A stretch of 64,000 nucleotides of DNA from Strix aluco (Eukaryota > Chordata > Aves > Strigiformes > Strigidae). Below the pieces are notes generated by a model. That model ran no database searches. It had not been told where the DNA came from and saw nothing but the letters and a program-made list of their open reading frames with translations. The stretch is taken from contig NC_133946.1 in assembly GCF_031877795.1 (NCBI RefSeq), positions 12,127,144 through 12,191,143 of the forward strand, written 5' to 3'. Each line of letters starts with the position of its first letter. Within the stretch, counting starts at the first letter, position 1. Below are positions 12,001-21,100 of the stretch, piece after piece. The translations under genes were made by a program, and so were the position numbers.

Positions 12001-15000
12001 GAGGACTGAAATCCACCGCGCGACGGGATGCCCCGGGCAGAGGGAGAGGTCTGTGCCCGGCTCTGTGAGCACCTTTGCCCAAAGCTGCCTGCTTGTCACC
12101 GGTGGTGATAACACCCATCATGTCCAGGAAATGCAGCCCAAGGGCAGCAGAAAGCCCCGACGGGCCCCCGCAACTGGCTCACCCAACCTCTTCTGCCCTG
12201 CTGCTGTCAGAAATGTCCTGCCAGGCCACACGGACGTGGCAGCTCAGGAGCCCTGAAAGCAGCAGCAAGAGCCGGTTGGGCTCCGTAGGAGACAGCCAGG
12301 ACCTACCAAAGCGACAGGCAAAGTGCAGGCAGCACCGCACGCCACCAGCGCACCCAGGCGTGTGGGCGAAAGGCGGCTCCTTGCACGTGGAATTCACTCT
12401 CCTGCACGGACGGGATTGATAAATTACACTTTCTGGCCTTGATCCTGAAAAGATTTATGCATGTCCTTAAGTTTTCTGCCGGGTGAGCCATCCCCTCGGT
12501 GGCCTCCAGCCAACCGCTTTCCAACAGCGAGCTCATCAGAAGGGCAAGGCGGTGCCAGGCCAGGCTCCCCCTCTGCATCACCGGCGCTGGGGGTGTAACG
12601 GCCTGGATGGGTCTCATGAATTGCAGCACTGACCCGACCCAGGCACCCTGCGCAGAGAAGGGAAAGCTGTTGGCACCAAATCTCATGAAATTCATCAAAA
12701 GGCCAAAGCCAGAGGAACACAGGGCAGGGGGAACCAGGAGGTCCTCCTGCACGGCACCCGGGGAGCAGGGGCTGTGCAAGGTCCCCCGGACCAGCCCCCC
12801 ATGTGGACACATCACCTTCCTGCTGTGCCCGCGCCTGGGAATTCCCGTCCCCAGCGCAGGGATGCTGGGTGTGACCGGGGACCATTGACTCTGTTTCATC
12901 CCTGCGAGGAGTTCTGCTCCCCGGCAGCTCTCCAGCGTGCAGGGGGACGAAGCAACCCCCCACCGTGAAAACACCCCTGCCCCTTCCGTCTGCTGGCACA
13001 GCATCGACACAGGGATCGAGTCATTTGGCCCGATTTTTCCTCCTTGCAAGGGCAAGGAAAGGCAGGAGCAGCCGCAGCATGGCAGTGTGGGCAATTAAAC
13101 CCCTCTTATCCAATTACCACATCTCCCTGCACCAGAGACCAGGAGATGCGAAGCCCAAATTACACTCTAATGCTGGGCTGGGTGGAGGTCTGCGGGTGCT
13201 GGAGGCTTGCCCAATAGCTCCATCAACCATGGCAAGGGCTTTCTCCTCGCTGAGGAAAAGTACTGCCTCTCCTCAGCTCTCTCCGTCCAGACAGGCTGAA
13301 GGAGACAGACCTCAGCTCCACAGCAAGGGATTGTTTGAAGCGGGCAGGCTCTCTGGGGACTGCAAAAAAAATAATCAGAGAGACTCCTTATATTTTTTTG
13401 TAAGGGGTAGCAAAAGCTTTGCCACTGTGCAAGGTCTCTAGACAGGTATTTCCAGCAGTGGGGACAGCAGACAGGGCTGAGGCTCAGCTGGCAAACAGCC
13501 AGGAATGGGAAATGGGGGAAAAAGCAAAGGCTTTCTAAGTGATGAAGCAATTTGGAGGTGCTGAAAATCCTGCTGGTCTGAACGGAGCAGGGAGGCAGCC
13601 AGGGTGAACCTGCAACTCCTGCTAACAGAGCATCGAGCTTTGCTAAATGTCCCCAACCTGGCCAAAGGGCCACAAAAACACATCTGCCCCTGCCCTGAGA
13701 GGTGCTGGGCTTTATCACGATCTCCTGCTCCGGAGCTGGCACGCGGGGAAGCCTCTTTGGAAAGCACCAGCATCTCCGAAGCAGTTCCCTGCCCTTGCAG
13801 AGTGAGTGAGCTTCCCTCTGGCTCTCAGATCTTCCCGACAGAGCAAAGAGGGGAGCTGCATCTTGAAGAGAAATGTTGGCAGCAGCACAAGCACCTTTCT
13901 CAGATGTTATTTCAAAAACACCTTGCTCTTTGCCTTTGGAAAGAGTGAGGCAACACAGCAAATCTTCACACTTGGTCCTCGAGGTTGAAGCTAATTCAAA
14001 CGACCTTCCAGGCTGCCTCGGTGCTCAGGAGCCGACCCGCGTGCCCAATGCTGCAGATACGCCAGTTCAAAGCAAAACCCTCCTCGGGGCCTTTCGTACA
14101 TAACATCTTTTCAGCACAGCTGCGTTGAAAATGCCCCGTCAATGCCTGGGTGTGATTTTCCGGTGCAGAGAGAGAAACCCGTGGTTGGGAGGGTGAAGGG
14201 AGCGCAGGAGCAGGGCTAATGGGAGTGTTGCTTAAGCTCTTCAAGGTGTTAATGACAGTAATGGGTATGGACAGGGATGGGAGTGAAAGGCAGTGGAGAG
14301 GTTGAGAGCTAGCTTGGGAAGGCAGGCAGGGCAGAAAGGGAAATTGGTGGAAAATGAGTGGGAATGGGGAAAAAAACCCCAGCGAGATCAAGGCAGGAGC
14401 ACAGAGCCCAGGAGGGAGAAAACAGAGAAGCTGCGCTCCAGGTGTTAGTGCCACAGGAGGAAGGAGACAGAGCAGGAGCACGAAGGGACAATAAACCTCA
14501 CCAAAAGCAGGATATGGTGTCAAACCCCCCCTGGACCACAAGGTGCTGGTGAAAGCCAGCACCAAACAGGACTGATGCACTCCCGTGCTGAGCTTGCTTT
14601 CCCGTTTCAAACCCTGCCTGTCACAGAAGGGATTTGGTGGAACGAGCAGGTAATTCAGCAACACTGCTCTGCAGAGATAACCAAGGGGCCCGCAGGAGGC
14701 ACCTACCAGCATCTTCCAAGAGGCGACCAAATTATCAGGAAGAGCAAGACAAGTCAGGCTGGGTTTCTAGAAAGCACCTGATTCTGTGTCATACGTTAGG
14801 CAGCCACCCAAAGCCGGGGCACATGGTGGTGTATGAGGAGAGGAGCCAATTAAATTGATTAAGAACTGGCTGAGCGCAAGAACACAAGCAAAGCTGCCAA
14901 TCGGAAGAAGCAGGTGCAGGCAGAAAGGAGCCAGCACATCCATGCAACCTTATATATGTATTTTTTTCCCCTTCTTGAACATAAGTAATCTCAGAAAGAT

Positions 15001-17895
15001 AAAGGAGAACCCCAAAGCTGGAAGGGTTAATTTTATATTCAGTTTGGTCTCTAGGAATGAGTAGGGGATGGTTCGATGCGCGATTAACCTGCCCTGGCGG
15101 GGCCGGGCCGGGCGCCTCTGGGATGGCATCGAGCCCCGCACGCCCACGTGCTGCTCTGTTTGTGCTGCTGCACAACACATCTGCAGGCGTCGATTCATCT
15201 TCGGCCCGTGTTTGTCAGCAGAGCTTTCCTCTGAAGTACGGCAAAGTTTACACTGGCTAACATCAACAGCAGAAGCAGAAGATAACGCGAGCTCTGGCCA
15301 GGCTGGATTTACAGCCTCTGCAGGTGATTTACAGAGCCCAGGCTGAAGCTTTAAACTCCTGACAGGGTTCAGCCACGGGTCTGCACCCAAACCTGCCCCT
15401 GCTCGGAGGAACCGGGACCTCGGATCACCAGATCTTGAAGATTTCCAAACTGCTCTAAAAAGTCAAACTCTTTTGCTGAGAACTGTGGGGTTTTTTCCCC
15501 CTTTTGCAGCTGTCTGGATGTTCACTGCCCTTTTGATTGTCCACACCCTCGGCCCCCTCAGCTCTCCTAACCCGGCTCCTGCTTCCCGAGGGGGGGATGC
15601 CAGCAGCTCGCCCCAGGGATGCTCCAGCCTGGGGCCCGCTCACATCCTGCCCAGAGTGGGAGCTTGGCAGCTGAGGGATGGGTTTGGGTGAAACTCACAT
15701 TCACCCTTCCCTGCTTCCCCTCCCCAAAATGGGGGATCCCCACGCTTCACCCCCCTTCCTCTCCCAGCCAGCTCAGGCAGCCCTGTCTCTCCCCAGCCTC
15801 GGGGACCAGCCGCCTGCCACAGCTCATCCCCCCCAGCCCCACAGGAGATCGAGGGATGATGCTGATGCTTTTGGCTCCTTCCTCGTGTTCTGCAGGCGGG
15901 TCCCTCAGGCCCGACACTCACAGCCCATTCCCCGGGCGTCACCAGCCCCATGGAGCAGGGGGGAGCACTCAGAGCTTCCCTCGCCCCTGGTGCAGGGGCT
16001 CGCTGGCAACAGGACCCGGCTGCTCAGTCACAGCCCCCAGTGAAGATGTCACACTGTCCCTTTGCAGGAGAGGACATGCAGGGCAGCACCCAAGGGGACA
16101 GATGGGCAGAGCCCTGCGTCAGGGCAGCTGCCAGTTGCGGGGGATCGTGTGCCGGCTGTTCCCGGGGGCTGCTCCTGGTTCCTGGCACACTCCTGCTCTC
16201 TGCATGAGCCGGTATCAATTACCTCCCTCTCTGACCCGATTTCGTGGCCGGTGTTCCTGGCACAGCCCGAGAGGATGGCAAAAACCACGCTGCTGAAGGG
16301 CATGAAGGTCACAGGCACTGGTGGAGCTGAGCAAACGCCACAGATCGGCCCCCCGCGATGCCCAGCCCAGCCCCTGGGAGGACAGCGGGGCCGAACCCGG
16401 CTGGAGGAACCTTTGCGGACCCTTGGGATGCCCTGACCCTACAGAGGAGGTACAACGGCCTCACAGGAGGGGCCCAAAGCTCCCAGGCACTCGCCCCGCA
16501 ATGCTGGGTGGGATTGATGCCGGCGGAGGAAGCGCGTATGCTGAGGTTGGGGGGGGGACGAGCCAAAAAGTGCTTCGTACGCTTTGTACAACCATCGCTC
16601 GCAGCTCCATCTGCTCACAGGGACGCTGGGGCCAAGCACCACACACAGACCCCCCCGGTACTCCGGGTACACCCGGAGCTGAGCCCTGCTCCCGTGCTCC
16701 CGCTCCCTGGTGCTGGGCTGCTAATCAAGATCTGGGAGTCGCCTCCTTGAATTTAATCAGGGAAATCATGATTTTTCACTAACGCCGGGCAAGAGGCTCG
16801 CCGGTGACTGTATATGGAAACGCAACTTCAGCGGCACCGACAGCCAACGCTGCTGGCCGTGAGCCCAGCGGAGGTGCCACCTCGCAGCGTGTTCAGAGGT
16901 TGCGCCTTTTCCAGAGCGGGTCCCCGGTGGGACATTGCCCTGTCCCCAAGGACATGGCAGCCCCGGCCGCGTCCCCCCCAGGCGCCGCGTGAGTCGCTGC
17001 TGCTCCCCTGCAGTAAAACCAAGGCGGACACACCCCCACCCCCCCTCTCCTTGCCAAGCCCCCCGCACCTCCCGGCACCCTGGACGCGGCGCAGAGAGGG
17101 AGCGGAGGCTGCCTTCGCCCCCCGGGGACTCACAGCCCGGGATAGAGGAGCAGGAAGGGGTGGAAGGAGGATCCCGGGTGGGAGTGGAGAGAGCTCAGGT
17201 GGTCCCGGCTCAGCATCCCAAATCCCCACGCCGGCAGCCCCAGACGGGGAGCACCCAGCAAAGCACAGAGAAAGGGAGTTTTCCTAAAGGAAACTAAAGG
17301 CAGCGCTGCACCGCGAGGCTCTGCCAGCCCCGCTCCCCTGGCTGAAAACAAGCACCAAACTCCAATTGCATGGGGAAGCACAAGCTCGAGCTCCGCTTTC
17401 GGTCCCAAAAGCTCCCCCGGTCAGCAGCGTCCCACCCTGACCCCCCACCCGGGGGCCGCTTTGGCACGGAAAAGCCCCTTGGGACGAGCCCCCGGCTGCG
17501 AAGCGGTGACTCGAGGGGAGGGAAACTCGATGCCCTGAAACATAACGGCCTCGGGGTTCACTCCAGCCATGCTGCAGCCGCTCCGGAGAAACTCCTTCCC
17601 CATCCCGGCTTTGGGAAACAGTCCCGGCCCCGGCCGGACCCCCGGGGGGGCTCGACCCCTCTTCCCAGGGAAGGAGACCTGGGGGTGTGGGGGGATGCTG
17701 CAGGGTGTCAGGGGGATGTGGGGGATACCGGAGGGGATGCTGAGGGGTGTCAGGGGATGCGGGGGGGTGCCGGGGGATGCCGGGGAGCCCCGTCCTACCT
17801 GTCTTGCCCACGGCACTCTGCCCCAGCACGACGAGGCGCAGGGTACGGGCCGGGCTGAGGCTCACGGAGCGGCGCAGGGGCCGCGGGAAGCTCAT
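8611..17895 (-). CDS. Ras-like small GTPase of the RERG/RASL11 group, whole coding span (4 exons, 237 aa)
   Basis: Complete gene; exons 17895-17799, 11380-11324, 9816-9743 and 9096-8611, all with GT-AG junctions and matching phases (1,1,0). The protein is a Ras-superfamily GTP-binding switch. The P-loop GQSAVGKT is residues 25-32, switch I with YDPTLE is 47-52 (Thr50 equals Ras Thr35), DTAGQ is 72-76 (Gln76 equals Gln61), the guanine-specificity motif NKKD is 138-141, and the G5-like EISTR is 166-170. It ends in IPE with no CAAX box, so prenylation is not expected, as in RERG, RERGL and RASL11 proteins. Wording such as RFITRRFIGDYDPTLE and DTAGQEED is closest to RERG by eye. Odd: Ser27 and Ala28 replace Ras Gly12 and Gly13, and the N-terminal extension is arginine/serine-rich. 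The family call is firm; the exact orthologue name is not, so no symbol is given. Confidence 0.93.
9097..9742 (-). other. Ras-like gene intron 3
   Basis: A 646-bp GT-AG intron. Open frames run through it from exon 4 but have no family similarity. I see no further feature. Confidence 0.9.
9743..9816 (-). CDS. Ras-like GTPase, coding exon 3 (interswitch to DTAGQ)
   Basis: A 74-nt exon; acceptor ctgtccccctccag, donor CAG|gtgagc, ending in phase 0. It completes Glu52 and encodes MIYRHMAVIDGEMVHFEILD then TAGQ, the beta2-beta3 interswitch and the G3 motif with the catalytic glutamine kept at residue 76. Confidence 0.96.
9817..11323 (-). other. Ras-like gene intron 2
   Basis: A 1.5-kb GT-AG intron between the switch I and interswitch exons. 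I see no supportable gene, RNA or repeat in it. Confidence 0.9.
11324..11380 (-). CDS. Ras-like GTPase, coding exon 2 (switch I)
   Basis: A 57-nt exon preceded by a strong acceptor (eight T then GCAG) and followed by gtaggtg. It completes Ala33 and encodes LTVRFITRRFIGDYDPTL, the alpha1 helix and switch I, ending in phase 1 before Glu52. The junctions fit exon 1 and exon 3 exactly. Confidence 0.95.
11381..17798 (-). other. Ras-like gene intron 1
   Basis: A 6.4-kb first intron. It holds several long chance frames on both strands (for example 12303-13094, 13167-13961, 13996-14730, 15619-16296) that lack recognisable domains and overlap one another. Its 5' end carries a G-rich degenerate tandem array, listed separately. 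The exon-proximal 1 kb is very GC-rich and merges with the promoter CpG island. Confidence 0.85.
17680..17790. repeat. G-rich degenerate minisatellite at the start of Ras-like intron 1
   Basis: The plus strand repeats units like GGGGATGCTGAGGGGTGTCA five or so times, with G runs of 3-7 at short spacing. It ends only about 10 bp from the exon 1 donor. The G-rich strand is the template strand of this gene. Confidence 0.75.
17799..17895 (-). CDS. Ras-like GTPase, coding exon 1 (residues 1-32 and first base of 33)
   Basis: The exon starts at ATG 17895-17893 with G at -3 and encodes MSFPRPLRRSVSLSPARTLR followed by the first beta strand and P-loop, ending in GKT. The donor is CAG|gtaggac, phase 1. 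This start gives a short basic tail before the G domain, as in relatives. The same frame stays open upstream to an ATG at 18090, inside the CpG island. That extension is Arg/Pro/Gly-rich and I treat it as 5' UTR. Confidence 0.9.
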
Positions 17896-17896
17896 A

Positions 17897-17919
17897 CCGG
17901 GGCCGGGGCCGGGGCCGGG
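17897..17919. repeat. (GGGGCC)3 short tandem repeat next to the start codon
   Basis: The plus strand reads CCGGGGCCGGGGCCGGGGCC just upstream of the Ras-like ATG. It would sit in the 5' UTR, and read in the ATG frame it gives Pro-Gly repeats. Only three units are present here. Confidence 0.8.
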
Positions 17920-18040
17920 TCTCCGCCGGGCTCCGCCGCTCTCCCCGCTCCGCCGGGCGCTGCACCGGCGGCTCCGCCCCGAGGGCCGGGCCGGGCTCAG
18001 CCCCCGGGCTCGGTGCGGGCGGTCCCCAGCTGATGCCCAC

Positions 18041-18060
18041 CTCCTCCTCCTCCTCCTCCC
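18041..18060. repeat. (CTC)n triplet repeat
   Basis: About six to seven CTC units on the plus strand upstream of the Ras-like gene, within the CpG island. Confidence 0.8.
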
Positions 18061-18160
18061 GCTCCCCGCGGAGGTGGTGCCCCCCCACACACACCCTCGC
18101 CCCAGGAGAGCTGAGGGAAGGGCGCTCCGGGCATCGTGCCTCAGTTTCCCCGCACGGAAG

Positions 18161-21100
18161 CGGCTCCGGCTGACTCTCGCTTGGAGCCTTCGCCAAAGGA
18201 AAGGCGCTGCCGGCCTGGAGAGCTGCTCGCCTCAAGGGGGGCAACGTGAGGGGAGAGCGGAGGAGCAGCAGCACCTCCCCCGACGGCGAAACACGGCCAG
18301 GGTGCTGCCCCCCCGCCCCCCGATCCCTGCATGAAATCACGATTTTGTCTTCAGCCACTTCCGTGTGCAAGTTAAGTTAATAAAGACGAGTGGGCTTAGC
18401 TCCCGTCTTTTCCCCCGTCCCATCTCTAGGGTGCAGCAGGTGCTCCCCAAAGGCAGCTTGCACAGCGCCCAGCCCTCGCCCCAATCCCAGGCAAGGTGGG
18501 GAGTGAACCCGGGCTCCACACAAATCCACAACTAAATCCTTCCCAGCAGGCCTGACCCAAACTCCCCCCGCGCTGTGGTGCAGCAGCTTTGCGAGGCCGT
18601 TGGGTACCAGCATCAGAGCGCACCCGGGAGCAAGGAGTGACATGTGCGGGTGTTTGTACAAGCGTGGGCACAAGTAATGGGTAACTGCTCTGAGCAGCAG
18701 CCAGAGCACACACAGATGCACGGCAGGGGGCACGGAGCGCTGGGAAGAAGGGAAAGACCCACAGCACCTTGACTGCTCCTCAGGACACAGATCACGGCTG
18801 AGCCCCCCGCTGCAAACTCCAGCAGAAGAGACCTGGCCAAGGGTGCGGAGCAGGTAAAGGCCCATGCAAGGGCTTCGGTCTCTTTTCTGAGGGCTTCAGT
18901 CATTTCTCTGGCCCAGGGACCTCTTTGTGTGACCATCTCGGGTGACTTTGCTCACAGCAGAGCACAGACCATCCGCGCCACCTCGCACGGCGCTCGAGGC
19001 AACGTGAAACCCACCCGATATTTACAGAGCGTGTTGTGCGTCACAAGCAAACAGCCAGCGCCTCGGTGGGGAGAAGGGTTATCGACGGGAGAGCCGTCGC
19101 TGTGAGTGCTGCCGGGGCAACGCTCTGGCCAGAGAGAGGGGCCCTGGATAAAACAGGGACTGTCCTTGAGGGGGGCTCTTGGGAAAGCCAGCAGACCTCA
19201 CCCAGAAATTCGCTATGCCAGCGCAAGCAGCCAGTGCTTCCTGGGCATCAGCCACTTGCGACGACCCTGTTCCCGCGCTGCTCCTCCAGAGCTGATGAGA
19301 GACACGTTCGAGGCTCGACTACATCTGGAGCCCAGAAGACAACAGCAAGAGCAAAAACCCTCAGATTTCAGGACAAAACCCGATTCCCAGCTGGGGAAGG
19401 GAGGAGGGGTGTCAAGAAAAGCCTTCTTTTATGTTCCTTTCCTATTTTTAGCCTGATTTCCTAAGGAAATGAGATGTCTGCAATCAAGTCCTCTGTCTTG
19501 CCTGTCCCTCGTCACTACCATTTTCGAATACATTGCCCGATTTCAGCCAAATCTGACAGCGAGGGAGAAGCCGCAGAGAAAACTCTTTTTTTGCAAGTTT
19601 TGTGACAAAAAGTGGTCGAATGTCATGAAAAATCAACCCCTGCACCTTGGAAGGCAGGAACCAGCAGGCAGCTCCTGGCTGGAGGAATCCAGAATAACTC
19701 TTTCCCTGCTCCCAGGGGCTGTTTGGATTCCTCTGGTGCCAGGGTCCCTCGTGGCAAGAGGGTGCTGCCCTCACCTCGTGGGAGAGCAACCGGCACCGCA
19801 GCCCCGCACCGGGACCCCAGCAGTCCAAACCCCTCCACCTGCACCGGCCTTAATCTTGATCGCAGGAAAAGGGATTTTTAATTTGGGATTTTGATTGCAT
19901 TAAAAGGGATTTGCAGGGATGCGGGAACAAGCATAGAGGAAGGATGGACTTAAAAATTGAATGTCCAGCAAGTGATGAAGTCCCAGGCTGGACTTTGGGA
20001 CTCTCATGAGGCCTTTTAGACTGGTCTTGGCAGTTTGCGTCCTCCTTTGCCCAGCCAGGCCCCCTCTTCGGTTACTTTTGATCAGCCATGGCACAGTTAA
20101 GCATTTCGAAGATATTATATAGGCTGAGAAGGATCTGCAGAGGTGGCCTGAAGCTCCTTTCTGAGCTCCTTTCAGGCTCAGAAGGGTCAGAAGGCAGATG
20201 CTCTCAGCATAGAGAAGGCATCTTTCAGCTCTGGGGTGACCTTATGCAAAGGCTGTCAGGCTCAGGACCCAGAGCCCTGGGCAACAACCAATCTCTTGTC
20301 CTTCGACCCCTGCTGACCTCCTCCTCCAGACCCCAAACGGCTCTTGCTGGAGAGCACAAGGGCCGACCCAGACACCCGAGGGCAGCTCTGGCCACACCAG
20401 CTCTGCCCCGTACAAGTGTTACTGGGACACCCAGCGCTGTTCCCGCAGCAGGGGCGGCATGGGGGGGGTGGCATTTCCATTAAGATGATATCCTATAATT
20501 CTTTTGCCTTCAGGACAGGATACAAGCATTCAGCTGAGTCCCCCCAAAACTCTTTTTGGTGGCAAGTGTTTAAATCCAGCCAAGCGTAGAGTGATGAAGT
20601 GCTTAGACAGGCCACGGTGGAGCTCTGTAGGAGAAACGTCTCTGGCCAGCTTGCATCCAGCTTCCTTCTCTCCCTCCAAAACACCATGTTGTTTCACTTC
20701 TCTCAGAAACAGACTGACCTAGACAAGAACTTGTGTAAATTTGTTTCTTTTTCATCCTTAAAACAACAAAGCTAAGAGTGCTGCACTTGACAGCGCTGGC
20801 CTTGGGGAGCACCAGGTAGCCCCGCAGTGCTGCAGCCACTCCTGCCAAGGCGGGAGCTGAGAGCTCGGAGAGAGAACACCCCTCACAGCCACCTCCCATG
20901 ACCAGGCTGGTCAGGCCGTTGTGACCCTCCGATCCAACACCAACCGCTTCAGAGATGACGCAGAGAAATACATCCTTGACTTCTTTAGAAAAAGGTTGGC
21001 TTGGGCCCCAGAGCTGGTAGGTTTACATCCCTGACAGCACATCTGGGGACTACCCAGAGAAACTCCTACTCGCCCGGCGCTCAGATCCCCTTGGCATGGT

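Larger units (their letters stand above)
17560..18160 (-). promoter_or_regulatory. CpG-rich promoter region of the Ras-like gene
   Basis: A dense GC/CpG region covers exon 1 and the sequence upstream of it, as in many vertebrate CpG-island promoters. It includes three tandem GGGGCC units directly upstream of the ATG and a CTC triplet run at 18041-18060. I see no TATA box. The transcription start is not determinable by eye. Confidence 0.7.

Noticed and set aside
12303-14730. Three long minus-strand frames (263, 264 and 244 codons)
   Set aside because: They lie inside intron 1 of the Ras-like gene, show no family signature, and have competing plus-strand frames.
15619-16296. 225-codon plus-strand frame
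   Set aside because: Intronic, low-complexity composition, no recognisable domain.
19469-19894. Frame with a CKFC-type zinc-finger-like pair
   Set aside because: A single CxxC without properly spaced histidines or repeated units; chance occurrence.
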